Below are positions 17,991-27,106 of a DNA stretch of 64,000 nt, piece by piece. The notes beneath the pieces were generated by a model. The model was given only the letters and a program-made list of their open reading frames with translations. It did no database searches and was not told the DNA's origin. The translations under genes and the position numbers were made by a program. Within the stretch, counting starts at the first letter, position 1, and each line of letters opens with the position of its first letter. Source of the DNA: Bacillus_BD sp963708895 (GTDB taxonomy: Bacteria > Bacillota > Bacilli > Bacillales > Cytobacillaceae); assembly GCA_963708895.1 (NCBI GenBank), contig CAVPUE010000002.1:434001-498000 (forward strand), in the 5' to 3' direction.

Positions 17991-18600
17991 GTGGATGGAT
18001 TGCTTTTTTATTGGATCTTTTGGATGGGGTGGATCGTTACTACTTTTCTTTATCCCAAGAACCATAAGGATCGGAAAATGTTCGCAGCATGGCTGTTAAT
18101 ATCAATCATGTTATCTACCTTAACAATCCCTATAGGAATTCTTCAAGTAAGTGGAACGGGTGTTTTTATGATCGGAACAGCCTATTTCTTTATATCTCGG
18201 CTTGCCAATAAACCAGTTATTATACATTTTGTTATCTTCTTTTATTTTAATGTTAGTAACCGTGTGTTTTCTTTTATATGAATTATTTGACCCAGTCTGG
18301 TTATTTATGAGGAGGGATTGGTTACTAGCGATTATTCTAACTTGTGTAACATTATTACTTCTAAAGAATAGAAAACAGCGGATTATGGCAATCATAGTAG
18401 GATCCATACATGGAGAACTTTTTTTTAGTTCCATTTTAACAAAGTACTCTTTTTCATATCCAACAGCAACATTATCTTCGCTTGATTCTATTGCTCTAAC
18501 ATTATCTATGTTAATTTGTTGGAATTTGTTTGAAGGGGTTGCTAGTTCTTTTGATAAATATTTCCATTCTATAGAAAAGGAGAAACAAAAATTATCATGA
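17991..18600 (+). pseudogene. yphA: YphA-like membrane protein, apparent +1 frameshift
   Basis: A polytopic membrane protein of about 200 residues. The first frame (GTG 17991, with AGGAGGT 10 bases upstream) gives MDGLLFYWIFWMGWIVTTF and further hydrophobic helices until about 18235. The second frame gives LVTVCFLLYELFDPVW and SIHGELFFSS up to 18600. Single-base removal somewhere between about 18196 and 18235 joins them; the exact site cannot be fixed by eye. The last bases overlap the next start as ATGA. Position and length fit B. subtilis yphA, function unknown. Confidence 0.72.
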
Positions 18601-19493
18601 ATGAATATACTTTTCCCGTCATTTTTGGGGTGGCGATTGGAACACTATCGAGAATTTATATGCTTAAAACGGATTATCGTCAATATCCAACCTATTTACA
18701 CGGCAAAATTATTCATGTTGCTTTAGGTTTTATTGCTGCAGGACTTGGAACACTTGCCATCCCTTCGTTAATGGAAGAGGACTTTACGGCAATTACCTTC
18801 TTAACTGTTGCGGCATCACAATTTAGAGAGGTTAGGAACATGGAACGCAACACCTTAACAGAATTAGACGGATATGAATTGGTACCGCGTGGAAAGACCT
18901 ATATAGAGGGGATTGCCATTGTTTTTGAAAGTCGTAATTATTTAGTCATCTTCACTTCATTAGTGACCACACTATTTTATCTGTTGTTTAATTTTTGGGC
19001 GGGTTTAATTGCAGCAGTTATTTGTGCATTGATATCCAAAAAATTAATGACTGGGGGAAAATTAAAAGAAATCGTTGATATTCAATATGTTGAACCGCAT
19101 TTTGATGGACCTGGTTTGCTTGTGGATAATATTTATATTATGAATATTGGTATTCCTGCACGTCGTGAGGAAATTCTTCGTTATGGAATGGGCTTCATTT
19201 TAACCCCGAAAAACTTTGACGCTCGCTCAACCATTGCCAATTTAGGGCAAAGGCAAGCGATTCTTCATGATGTTTCAACAGCATTGGGAATTTATCGAGA
19301 TTCAGGTACTCCGGCTCTATCTCCGTTAGCAAAACGCGATTTAGAGGATGGTAGAGTGGCGATCTTTGTTCTGCCACAAGATCGAAATAAACAAAAGGCG
19401 ATTAAAACCATTGGGGCTGTTCCGACATTGGAGAATGCTATTCGTATGCCAAAAGAGAGAAGAGAAGAAACGGAAGGAAGTATTGAAGAATGA
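18597..19493 (+). CDS. yphB: YIEGIA-family membrane protein (YphB-like)
   Basis: A 298-residue membrane protein with the family-naming motif TYIEGIAIVFESR near residue 104. It has hydrophobic segments at about residues 6-20, 35-58, 114-130 and 135-148, then a soluble C-terminal half. Homologues occur in endospore formers and are always paired with a small partner, the next gene here. The start overlaps the yphA stop and the end overlaps the partner start, both as ATGA, so all three are co-translated. A link to sporulation is inferred from distribution, not shown by the sequence. Confidence 0.82.
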   Translation: MNEYTFPVIFGVAIGTLSRIYMLKTDYRQYPTYLHGKIIHVALGFIAAGLGTLAIPSLMEEDFTAITFLTVAASQFREVRNMERNTLTELDGYELVPRGKTYIEGIAIVFESRNYLVIFTSLVTTLFYLLFNFWAGLIAAVICALISKKLMTGGKLKEIVDIQYVEPHFDGPGLLVDNIYIMNIGIPARREEILRYGMGFILTPKNFDARSTIANLGQRQAILHDVSTALGIYRDSGTPALSPLAKRDLEDGRVAIFVLPQDRNKQKAIKTIGAVPTLENAIRMPKERREETEGSIEE

Positions 19494-19678
19494 CGACTCT
19501 TGATAAATTTATTCTAGCTGCCATTACCACGAATCCAAATCGAATTCCGAGCGGGACAACTGTATTTGTTTGCGACGATAGGAAGGAAATGGATCTTTAT
19601 GCATCTAGTTTGGAAGCAATCCTTGATGGAATTGCCCATGAGATTACGGATGATGTCTATATTATTGTGAAACATTGA
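19490..19678 (+). CDS. Small partner ('capping') protein of the YIEGIA protein, 62 aa
   Basis: A 62-residue soluble protein that starts inside the stop of the YIEGIA gene (ATGA). It reads MTTLDKFILAAITTNPN, then VFVCDDRKEMDLYAS and an ending around DDVYIIVKH. It corresponds to the small family annotated as the capping complex subunit for YIEGIA proteins. The overlap implies a fixed ratio with the membrane protein. Biochemical role unknown. Confidence 0.78.
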   Translation: MTTLDKFILAAITTNPNRIPSGTTVFVCDDRKEMDLYASSLEAILDGIAHEITDDVYIIVKH

Positions 19679-19713
19679 TATTATACATGTCTTTTGATAA
19701 AATAGTAAAGTTA

Positions 19714-19741
19714 GGCCCTTCTATAATAGAAGGGTTTTCTT
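19714..19741 (+). terminator. Terminator after the YIEGIA operon
   Basis: CCCTTCT pairs with AGAAGGG over a 5-6 base loop and is followed by TTTTCTTAT. Moderate strength. Confidence 0.65.
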
Positions 19742-19849
19742 ATCTTTGTAAAAGTCGCATTTAACAAATATTTATGTTAGATTTTACTTAAAATGAATAC
19801 TTGGATACATAACAATTATGATTGTTTAACATATAGAGGAGGAGATTGT

Positions 19850-21160
19850 ATGGCGAAACCGGTGATTGCCATTGTAGGTCGGCCTAATGTAGGAAAATCA
19901 ACTATTTTTAATCGGATTGTTGGAGAAAGAATTTCAATTGTAGAAGATATTCCAGGTGTGACAAGGGATCGAATTTACAGTTCTGCAGAGTGGTTAAACC
20001 ATGATTTTAATATTATTGATACAGGTGGTATTGATATCGGGGATGAACCATTCTTAGAACAAATTCGTCAACAAGCAGAAATTGCTATCGATGAAGCAGA
20101 TGTGATTATCTTTTTAACAAATGGAAGAGAAGGGGTAACTTCTGCAGATGAAGAAGTAGCGAAAATTTTGTATAAAGCAAAAAAACCTGTTGTGTTAGCT
20201 GTAAATAAAATTGATAATCCTGAAATGAGGAGTCAAATTTTTGATTTTTACTCTTTAGGTTTTGGTGATCCGTTTCCAATATCTGGCTCACATGGATTAG
20301 GGTTAGGAGATTTATTGGATGAAGCGGCCAAGCATTTTCCTAACAGGCAGACAAAGGAATATGATGAGGATGTTATTTGTTTTTCTTTAATTGGTCGTCC
20401 AAATGTTGGGAAATCTTCGTTAGTCAATGCAATTCTAGGAGAAGAACGAGTCATTGTTAGTGATATTTCAGGTACGACACGAGATGCGATTGATTCAAGC
20501 TTGACTTATACTGGACAAAGATATGTCATCATTGATACGGCAGGAATGCGTAAAAAAGGGAAAGTGTATGAAACGACTGAGAAATATAGTGTTTTAAGAG
20601 CACTTCGAGCGATTGAGCGTTCAAATGTCGTTTTAGTCGTTATTAATGCTGAAGAAGGAATTATCGAACAAGATAAAAAAATTGCAGGATATGCCCATGA
20701 GGCAGGGAGAGCAATTGTGATTGTCGTAAATAAATGGGATGCTGTTGAAAAAGATGAAAAAACAATGAAAGAATTTGAACAAAAAATTCGTGATCATTTT
20801 CTATTCCTGAGTTACGCACCAATCGTTTTCCTTTCGGCGAAAACGAAAAAACGGATTCATACGCTAATGCCACTGATTAATACAGCTAATGAAAATCATT
20901 CTCGTCGAGTAGATACGAGTATCTTAAATGATGTCATTATGGATGCAGTAGCCATGAATCCAACGCCGACGGATAATGGAAGACGACTTAAAATTTATTA
21001 CACAACTCAAGTTTCAGTCAAACCGCCTACATTTGTCGTGTTTGTGAATGAACCTGAATTACTTCATTTTTCATATGAGCGATTCCTTGAAAATAGGATT
21101 CGTGATGCATTTGGATTTGAGGGAACTCCTATAAAGATATTCCCAAGAGCAAGAAAGTAA
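19850..21160 (+). CDS. der: Ribosome biogenesis GTPase Der (EngA)
   Basis: An essential double-GTPase of 436 residues that assists 50S subunit assembly. G domain 1: GRPNVGKST, DTGG, NKID. G domain 2: GRPNVGKSS, DTAGM, NKWD. A C-terminal KH-like domain starts near residue 355. ATG 19850 is chosen because GAGGAGGAGA lies just upstream and homologues begin MAKPVIAIVGRPN; an upstream in-frame ATG at 19793 would add 19 unconserved residues. gpsA follows after 21 bases, as in B. subtilis. Confidence 0.97.
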   Translation: MAKPVIAIVGRPNVGKSTIFNRIVGERISIVEDIPGVTRDRIYSSAEWLNHDFNIIDTGGIDIGDEPFLEQIRQQAEIAIDEADVIIFLTNGREGVTSADEEVAKILYKAKKPVVLAVNKIDNPEMRSQIFDFYSLGFGDPFPISGSHGLGLGDLLDEAAKHFPNRQTKEYDEDVICFSLIGRPNVGKSSLVNAILGEERVIVSDISGTTRDAIDSSLTYTGQRYVIIDTAGMRKKGKVYETTEKYSVLRALRAIERSNVVLVVINAEEGIIEQDKKIAGYAHEAGRAIVIVVNKWDAVEKDEKTMKEFEQKIRDHFLFLSYAPIVFLSAKTKKRIHTLMPLINTANENHSRRVDTSILNDVIMDAVAMNPTPTDNGRRLKIYYTTQVSVKPPTFVVFVNEPELLHFSYERFLENRIRDAFGFEGTPIKIFPRARK

Positions 21161-21181
21161 TAGAAAAAAGGGTGTGATCAT

Positions 21182-22207
21182 ATGCGTAGAGCAGAAACGG
21201 TTGCAGTAGTAGGTGCAGGAAGTTGGGGGACCGCATTATCGATCGTGTTAGCAGATAATGGGCATGAAGTACGTCTATGGGGACATAAATCAAATCAAAT
21301 AGAGGAAATCAATCAGGAACATAGTAATAAAAAATATCTTCCTGATGTCCATTTGCCAGAAAATATTGTTGGTTATTCTTCACTAGAAGATGCACTTTCA
21401 GGATTAGAAATCATTGTCCTCGCTGTACCAACAAAAGCAATTCGCGAGGTACTAGGGAAGATTAAAGAATTTCAAAAACATCCTTTAACAATCGTTCATG
21501 TGAGTAAAGGGATTGAACCACAATCCTTAATGCGAGTTTCAGAAATGATAGAAGAGGAACTCCCATCCAACTTATATGATAGTATTGTTGTTCTTTCAGG
21601 TCCTAGTCATGCTGAAGAAGTTAGTTTGAGACAGCCAACAACGGTCACTGTTTCTTCAGAGAAAATGGCTGCAGCAGAGAGAATTCAAGATCTTTTTATT
21701 AATCAACAATTTCGTGTTTATACGAATCCTGATTTGATTGGTGTGGAAATCGGTGGAGCTCTTAAAAATATCATTGCTCTTGCCGCGGGGATTTCTGATG
21801 GACTTGGTTATGGGGATAATGCAAAAGCAGCTCTAATGACAAGAGGGATTGCAGAGATTTCTAGGCTTGGGGTCAAAATGGGTGCCAATGTTTTAACGTT
21901 TACTGGATTAACGGGAATCGGTGATTTAATTGTTACTTGTACAAGTGTTCATTCCCGAAATTGGCGTGCAGGGAATTTGCTTGGAAAAGGAAAAACCTTA
22001 CAAGAGGTATTAGACAATATGGGAATGGTAGTTGAAGGTGTTCGAACTACGAAGGCAGCTTGGCAATTGGCAAAAAAATATGATGTAAATATGCCGATTA
22101 CCAATGCCCTTTATCAAGTATTGTTTAATGATGGTGATGCGAAGGATGCAGTCGATCAGTTAATGGGTAGAGTTAAAACGAATGAAATGGAAGATTTAAC
22201 AATTTAA
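21182..22207 (+). CDS. gpsA: NAD(P)H-dependent glycerol-3-phosphate dehydrogenase
   Basis: Makes sn-glycerol-3-phosphate from dihydroxyacetone phosphate for phospholipid synthesis; 341 residues. The dinucleotide motif is VVGAGSWGTAL at the N-terminus. Substrate-site features include SGPSHAEEV, the Lys in GGALKNIIALAAG and TGIGDLIVTCTS with NWRAGNLLGKG. ATG 21182 follows AAGGGTGTGATC. It is probably co-transcribed with der. Confidence 0.96.
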   Translation: MRRAETVAVVGAGSWGTALSIVLADNGHEVRLWGHKSNQIEEINQEHSNKKYLPDVHLPENIVGYSSLEDALSGLEIIVLAVPTKAIREVLGKIKEFQKHPLTIVHVSKGIEPQSLMRVSEMIEEELPSNLYDSIVVLSGPSHAEEVSLRQPTTVTVSSEKMAAAERIQDLFINQQFRVYTNPDLIGVEIGGALKNIIALAAGISDGLGYGDNAKAALMTRGIAEISRLGVKMGANVLTFTGLTGIGDLIVTCTSVHSRNWRAGNLLGKGKTLQEVLDNMGMVVEGVRTTKAAWQLAKKYDVNMPITNALYQVLFNDGDAKDAVDQLMGRVKTNEMEDLTI

Positions 22208-22211
22208 TTAG

Positions 22212-22243
22212 GGATTTTTTCTCAAATATTACGAAAACAGCCT
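22212..22243 (+). repeat. Minimal copy of dispersed intergenic repeat after gpsA
   Basis: TTTTTTCTCAAATATTACG followed by AAAACAGCC joins the left and right ends of the long element and can form a hairpin. It lies 5-36 bases after gpsA. Confidence 0.6.
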
Positions 22244-22380
22244 TTATTAATAAAATTTAATGGAATAATCGTCTAATTTATAGGCTTTTGCTGATACAGA
22301 TTGTAACAAGTTTGCATACAATGCATACGAAGGAACTGGTGTATTGAACTGAGTGTTTGGGTTATTTAGTCAATTGGATG

Positions 22381-22424
22381 CCAGAATAAAGAAAGTGCCC
22401 CATTCTTTATTCTGGCCTTTTTTA
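22381..22424 (+). terminator. Strong hairpin between gpsA and yphE
   Basis: CCAGAATAAAGA pairs perfectly with TCTTTATTCTGG over an 11-base loop, followed by CCTTTTTTATTT. The gap 22208-22518 also holds the minimal repeat and an unexplained coding-like stretch on the minus strand (see findings). Confidence 0.8.
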
Positions 22425-22518
22425 TTTGTGTAAATTTTTCCGATAAATAAAATAATCAAAACATTATAAAAATAGTTATTACTGTGATATAATACTCCTC
22501 GAATAAGGGGAGTGAAGA

Positions 22519-22728
22519 ATGATGACACCTGCATTAATGAAGATGTGGATATCGCTTTCGTCAATGGGGTTTATGTTTATTGCAATCATTTTAATTTATT
22601 TAAGTAGGTTCAAATTAAAACAAAAAATCTTTAAAATGGTAACAGCTGTTTTTGCCTATTTGTTGTTATTTACATCTGGATTGATCATATTTTTAGTCGT
22701 CTTTAGTGGTCCTACAAATGGATCGTAA
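22519..22728 (+). CDS. yphE: DUF2768 small membrane protein (YphE-like)
   Basis: A 69-residue membrane protein with two hydrophobic helices (about residues 8-28 and 40-63) separated by a basic loop (RFKLKQKIFK). AGGGGAGTGAAG lies before a double ATG (22519 and 22522), either of which could be the start. It sits between gpsA and yphF as in B. subtilis. No known function. Confidence 0.8.
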   Translation: MMTPALMKMWISLSSMGFMFIAIILIYLSRFKLKQKIFKMVTAVFAYLLLFTSGLIIFLVVFSGPTNGS

Positions 22729-22739
22729 TTTTATTGATT

Positions 22740-22918
22740 GGCTGTTTCGTAAAGTTTGTTGTTAAAATCTAAAGGCCGATTTTAACGTAGTATAAGTTAT
22801 TTTGTGTATTCGAATAAAATTTGCAGCTCTTTCTCAAAATAAATAGCAATTTCAATATGAAAATAATAACAATAAGTTTTTTTCCTCTCCAAAAGCAACA
22901 AAGTTTGAGAAAAGAGTC
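22740..22918 (-). repeat. Full-length copy of dispersed intergenic repeat, inverted
   Basis: Reads on the minus strand like 13581-13763. On the plus strand the order is GGCTGTTTCGTAAAG, then GTTAAAATC with GATTTTAAC around AAAGGCC, then GTTATTTTGTGTATTC, and finally TTTGAGAAAAGAGTC. It fills the gap between yphE and yphF. Confidence 0.8.
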
Positions 22919-22942
22919 TATTGATTAAAAGGATTGAGTTCA

Positions 22943-23651
22943 TTGAAAAAAAATATACTAGTATTGATTGTCCTTTATCTATCTTTATTGTTAACTGGGT
23001 GTGTTCCTCAGGACCATATAACACAAAATACAATTCCATATGGAGATCAACTACAGTCCGTTCAAACAGCAATAAAGCAATTTCAAGAAGATCAAGGTGG
23101 GATTCTCCCAATCAAAACGTTAGATCAGACTACACCCATCTATCATAAATATCCAATTGACTTTAAACGATTAGTACCTGAATATATGGCAGAACCTCCT
23201 GGTAATGCATATGAAAGTGGTGGTGTGTTTCAATATGTGATTATAGATGCCGAAAGTAATCCAACTGTTAAAATAGTTGATCTACGAATTGCCGATCTGA
23301 TTAGTGAAATTAATCTACGGATCAAAGTTCAAGGTTATCCTCCTTATAAAAACAAAATAGCAGAAAATATCTATACCCTTGATTTTGAAAAACTTGGGTA
23401 TAAAGAGGAACCTTACATCGTAAGTCCATATTCCAATAAACATCTATCATTTGTTATTAATCATAAAGCTGAAGTCTTTGTTGATTATCGTTATGATTTA
23501 GTTGACGCCATCCAAATTCAAGAAAAATGCTTATAAAACAGGTGAAGATATTCGCGATCTTTTAGTGGAGGATTCGCCTTTTGTACCGGCCTATTCATCC
23601 CCCTATACGATAGATTCAGAAACAAAAGAACCTGTCTTTTTAACGAATTAG
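22943..23651 (+). pseudogene. yphF: Putative lipoprotein YphF, apparent +1 frameshift
   Basis: Starts at TTG 22943 (AAAAGG about 10 bases upstream) with a lipoprotein signal peptide ending in the lipobox LLLTGC. The mature protein reads normally to DAIQIQE, where the frame stops at 23536. The continuation AYKTGEDIRDLLVEDSPFV and a 20-residue end lie in another frame, terminating at 23651. Removing one A from the run of five at 23523-23527 gives a protein of about 235 residues, matching YphF next to spoIVA in B. subtilis. Homopolymer error is the simplest reading. Confidence 0.8.
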
Positions 23652-23653
23652 TC

Positions 23654-23698
23654 ATAACCCCTCTTTTACAAAATATATTGTAAAAGAGGGGTTATTAA
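23654..23698 (+). terminator. Terminator after yphF
   Basis: ATAACCCCTCTTTTACA and its complement form a 17-bp stem with an 8-base loop. The rest of the 347-base gap before spoIVA contains one small hairpin (CTGTCA/TGACAG near 23840-23860) and presumably the spoIVA promoters. In B. subtilis these are SigE-type, but I could not place them with confidence. Confidence 0.8.
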
Positions 23699-23998
23699 AA
23701 TTGTAACTACATGGAAGTTTCCCCTACGCACAAAATCCCTAAAATATATAGCCTAAATTATGGATATTGATTTGTAATAAAAATCATCAAGATCATTTGA
23801 TACTTATAAGTAAAGGATCTTCTGACAAAGAAGAAACTGTCAATATGGTGACAGGAAAGAAGTAAAGTTTCCTTCAGGGGAGGTTAAAAATATAGAAAAC
23901 TGTCATAACGATGTAGGACAACATCATAAATATAGAATGTAAAAAAATAATGATTAGAATCTTTTATTCACTAATATTGGAATTTGGGAGGGGATCAC

Positions 23999-25477
23999 TT
24001 GGAAAAGATAGATATTTTTAAAGATATCGCCGAAAGAACCGGTGGAGATATATATCTAGGAGTAGTCGGAGCGGTTCGTACAGGTAAATCCACTTTTATT
24101 AAAAAATTTATGGAATTAGTAGTCATACCAAACATGAACAATGAGGCGGAGAGAGCTCGTACCCAAGATGAATTGCCTCAAAGTGCCGCTGGGAAAACCA
24201 TTATGACGACAGAACCTAAATTTGTTCCCAACCAAGCAGCAACTATTCATGTGGCTGAGGGGCTGGATGTGAATATCCGCTTGGTTGATTGTGTGGGCTA
24301 TACCGTTCCAGGAGCAAAAGGATATGAGGATGAAAATGGTCCGAGAATGATTACCACACCATGGTATGAAGAACCGATTCCTTTTCATGAGGCCGCTGAA
24401 ATTGGTACGAGAAAAGTCATACAAGAACATTCTACCATTGGTGTTGTCATCACAACGGATGGTTCAATTGGTGAGATTCCTCGTAGTAACTACTTAGAAG
24501 CAGAAGAAAGAGTTATCAATGAATTAAAAGAAGTTGGAAAACCATTTATTATGGTGATTAATAGTGTCCAACCACATCATCCGAACACAGAAGCTCTTCG
24601 TACAGAGTTATCGGAAAGATATGATATTCCCGTATTAGCGATGAGTGTAGAAGGAATGAGAGAAGCAGATGTCTTAAGTGTTATGAGGGAAGCGCTTTAT
24701 GAATTCCCTGTTTTGGAAGTGAATGTTAACCTTCCTAGCTGGGTAATGGTTCTTAAAGAGAATCACTGGCTCAGGGAAAGCTATCAGGAAGCAGTAAAGG
24801 AAACAGTTAAAGATATCAAAAGACTCAGGGATGTAGACAGAGTGGTTCAACACTTTTCTGAGTTTGATTTTATAGACCATGCAGGTTTAGCAGGGATTGA
24901 GATGGGGCAGGGTGTAGCAGAAATTGACCTATATGCACCAGATGATTTATATGATGAAATTTTAAAGGAAATTGTCGGTGTTGAAATCCGTGGAAAAGAT
25001 CATTTACTGGAATTAATGCAGGATTTTGCACATGCAAAAACAGAATATGACCAAGTTGCAGATGCGTTAAAAATGGTGAAACAAACGGGGTATGGTATTG
25101 CGGCTCCATCCCTTGCGGATATGAGTTTAGATGAACCAGAAATCATTCGTCAAGGATCTAGATTTGGAGTTAGATTAAAAGCTGTAGCACCATCCATTCA
25201 TATGATTAAAGTAGACGTCGAAAGTGAATTTGCACCGATTATTGGTACAGAAAAACAAAGTGAAGAACTTGTACGCTATTTAATGCAAGATTATGAAGAT
25301 GATCCTCTTTCCATTTGGAATTCTGAAATCTTCGGCAGAAATTTAAGCTCTCTCGTGCGTGAAGGGATCCAAGCCAAACTTTCATTAATGCCTGAAAATG
25401 CTCGATATAAATTGAAAGAAACGTTAGAAAGAATCATTAACGAAGGATCTGGCGGTTTAATCGCAATTATTTTATAG
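23999..25477 (+). CDS. spoIVA: Stage IV sporulation protein A (coat basement ATPase)
   Basis: SpoIVA polymerises with ATP hydrolysis on the forespore surface, anchored by SpoVM, and forms the base on which the coat assembles. The 492-residue length is exactly that of B. subtilis. The Walker A motif is GAVRTGKS (Lys30), followed by LVDCVGYTVPGAKGYEDENG (switch-like region). TTG 23999 is chosen because GGAGGGGAT is about 8 bases upstream and the protein then begins MEKIDIFKDIAERTGGD. The C-terminus GSGGLIAIIL, needed for localisation, is intact. Confidence 0.97.
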   Translation: MEKIDIFKDIAERTGGDIYLGVVGAVRTGKSTFIKKFMELVVIPNMNNEAERARTQDELPQSAAGKTIMTTEPKFVPNQAATIHVAEGLDVNIRLVDCVGYTVPGAKGYEDENGPRMITTPWYEEPIPFHEAAEIGTRKVIQEHSTIGVVITTDGSIGEIPRSNYLEAEERVINELKEVGKPFIMVINSVQPHHPNTEALRTELSERYDIPVLAMSVEGMREADVLSVMREALYEFPVLEVNVNLPSWVMVLKENHWLRESYQEAVKETVKDIKRLRDVDRVVQHFSEFDFIDHAGLAGIEMGQGVAEIDLYAPDDLYDEILKEIVGVEIRGKDHLLELMQDFAHAKTEYDQVADALKMVKQTGYGIAAPSLADMSLDEPEIIRQGSRFGVRLKAVAPSIHMIKVDVESEFAPIIGTEKQSEELVRYLMQDYEDDPLSIWNSEIFGRNLSSLVREGIQAKLSLMPENARYKLKETLERIINEGSGGLIAIIL

Positions 25478-25506
25478 GACTCTCTTTATGAGAGTTCTTT
25501 TTTTAT
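25476..25506 (+). terminator. Terminator after spoIVA
   Basis: ACTCTC pairs with GAGAGT over a 5-base loop, followed by a run of T. Confidence 0.7.
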
Positions 25507-25742
25507 TCAAGAAATTGACAATAATCAAAATAAAAGGTAAAAAATGCCTGGACTGTTAAAATTCTCTTGCGAATGCTAATTTGTTATGATAATCTTTTAA
25601 CAGAATTAGTATAAAAACTGAGAGAAGCCTTGGAAATAAAGGACTTTTCACAAAAAAATGTTGAAATATTCCTTTCTATGTTTTAAGATAATGCTTGTTA
25701 TCATTAATAAATGGTAATGATGTATAGAATTCACAAATTTTG

Positions 25743-25771
25743 TTTACAAATGTAGGTAAGAAAGCTATATT
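25743..25771 (+). promoter_or_regulatory. Strong SigA promoter for hbs
   Basis: TTTACA and TATATT are separated by 17 bases, each five of six to consensus, and end about 38 bases before the start. A second possible promoter (TTGAAA, 17 bases, TAAGAT) lies at 25661-25689, with a palindrome ATCATTA/TAATGAT between the two. Multiple promoters would match the known tandem promoters of hbs in B. subtilis. Confidence 0.65.
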
Positions 25772-25808
25772 TTCAAGGTTTATGAATATTCGGGAGGAGG
25801 TGACTGGC

Positions 25809-26081
25809 ATGAACAAGACAGAATTAATTAGCGCAGTTGCTGAGGCAAGTGAACTTTCTAAAAAGGATACTACAAAAGCAGTTGATGCTGTTTTTGAATC
25901 TATCTTAAATGCATTAAAAGAAGGTGAAAAAGTACAACTAATCGGTTTTGGTAACTTTGAGGTACGTGAACGTGCTGCACGTAAAGGACGTAATCCTCAA
26001 ACTGGGGAAGAAATTGAAATTGCTGCAAGTAAAGTACCTGCATTTAAAGCCGGCAAAGCACTCAAAGATGCAGTTAAATAA
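25809..26081 (+). CDS. hbs: DNA-binding protein HU
   Basis: The nucleoid-associated histone-like protein, 90 residues: MNKTELISAVAEAS, then the signature GFGNFEVRERAARKGRNPQT with the DNA-intercalating arm, and VPAFKAGKALKDAV at the end. ATG 25809 has GGAGGTG 7 bases upstream; an upstream in-frame start at 25740 would add 23 unconserved residues. It stands alone between spoIVA and folE, as in B. subtilis. Confidence 0.98.
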   Translation: MNKTELISAVAEASELSKKDTTKAVDAVFESILNALKEGEKVQLIGFGNFEVRERAARKGRNPQTGEEIEIAASKVPAFKAGKALKDAVK

Positions 26082-26095
26082 TTACATAAAAGTGC

Positions 26096-26126
26096 TAAAA
26101 AAACCGCGAGCATTCGCGGTTTTTTA
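26096..26126 (+). terminator. Terminator after hbs
   Basis: AAAACCGCGA pairs with TCGCGGTTTT over a 4-base loop and is followed by T. A classic strong terminator. Confidence 0.88.
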
Positions 26127-26134
26127 TTTAATAT

Positions 26135-26289
26135 GGCCTTTTCTCAAACTATACTGCTTTTAGATAGAAAAGAGGATGATTTCTGATCTTGTTTTCACGT
26201 TGGATTGTTTGAGAAAAAGCTACAAATTTAATCAAAATGCACAAAATAACTTTTTCTACGTTAAAATCGGCCCTTAGATTTTAACAACT
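26135..26289 (+). repeat. Copy of dispersed intergenic repeat between hbs and folE
   Basis: GGCCTTTTCTCAAAC, an inverted TTTGAGAAAAAGC at about 26209-26220, then AATGCACAAAATAAC, TTCTACGTTAAAATCGGCC and GATTTTAAC. The right terminal part is shortened. The remainder of the gap (26290-26495) shows no gene or riboswitch that I can identify. Confidence 0.8.
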
Positions 26290-26495
26290 AGAAACACTTT
26301 AATATAATGAGATCATACATAAATTATTCAATAAAGAGATAAAGTAAAAACTACTGAACTTCTCTTTTCTTTCCGCCTAATAATTATTAATGAAGTATGC
26401 TACTATAAAAGGTATGTAATAAATTTCTTATTGATTTTGATTTTCATTCTTATATTGTCAAGTCTGTTTTTAAGTGAGTTTTAGGAGGAAGCTAT

Positions 26496-27062
26496 ATGTT
26501 AGAAGTCAATCGTACCCAAATTGAAGAAGCGGTACGTTTAATATTAGAAGCTGTTGGGGAAGACCCTAATCGGGAAGGTCTTTTAGATACTCCAAAAAGA
26601 GTTGCGAAAATGTACGAAGAAGTTTTTAGTGGGTTGAATCAAGATCCAAAGGAATACTTTGAAACGATTTTTAGTGAGGATCATGAGGAATTAGTCTTAG
26701 TAAAGGATATCCCATTTTATTCAGTTTGTGAACATCATCTTGTTCCTTTTTATGGGAAAGCCCATATTGCTTACTACCCTAGAAATGGCAAGGTTACGGG
26801 TTTAAGTAAATTAGCAAGAGCAGTTGAAGCTGTATCTAGGAGACCTCAGCTACAAGAAAGAATCACTAGGGTTGTTGCTGATAGTATTTTCGAAAAACTT
26901 GATCCACATGGTGTCATGGTTGTCATTGAAGCAGAGCATATGTGTATGACGATGCGTGGCGTCAAAAAACCTGGAGCAAAAACACTTACTACTTCAACAA
27001 GAGGCGTTTTTGTAGATGATCATACGTTACGTTCAGAAGTACTATCGCTCATTAAAGAGTAA
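26496..27062 (+). CDS. folE: GTP cyclohydrolase I FolE (MtrA)
   Basis: First enzyme of folate/pterin synthesis, turning GTP into dihydroneopterin triphosphate; 188 residues, homodecamer. Zinc ligands are visible as SVCEHH (Cys78, His81) and Cys150 in EAEHMCM. Other motifs are GLSKLARAVEA and RPQLQERIT. ATG 26496 follows an ideal TTAGGAGGAAGC. It is paired with mtrB 44 bases downstream, the mtrAB operon of B. subtilis. Confidence 0.96.
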   Translation: MLEVNRTQIEEAVRLILEAVGEDPNREGLLDTPKRVAKMYEEVFSGLNQDPKEYFETIFSEDHEELVLVKDIPFYSVCEHHLVPFYGKAHIAYYPRNGKVTGLSKLARAVEAVSRRPQLQERITRVVADSIFEKLDPHGVMVVIEAEHMCMTMRGVKKPGAKTLTTSTRGVFVDDHTLRSEVLSLIKE

Positions 27063-27106
27063 TATTGATTTCGATCTAATCTGTTTAGAAGGAAGGATAG
27101 GAAAAA

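Noticed and set aside
23700..23998. SigE promoters for spoIVA
   Set aside because: Sequences such as CATAAATA near 23925 loosely resemble a SigE -10, but spacing and match were too weak to annotate.
26290..26495. Riboswitch (for example tetrahydrofolate type) before folE
   Set aside because: No recognisable conserved core or terminator before the start; the gap is mostly AT-rich plus the repeat element.
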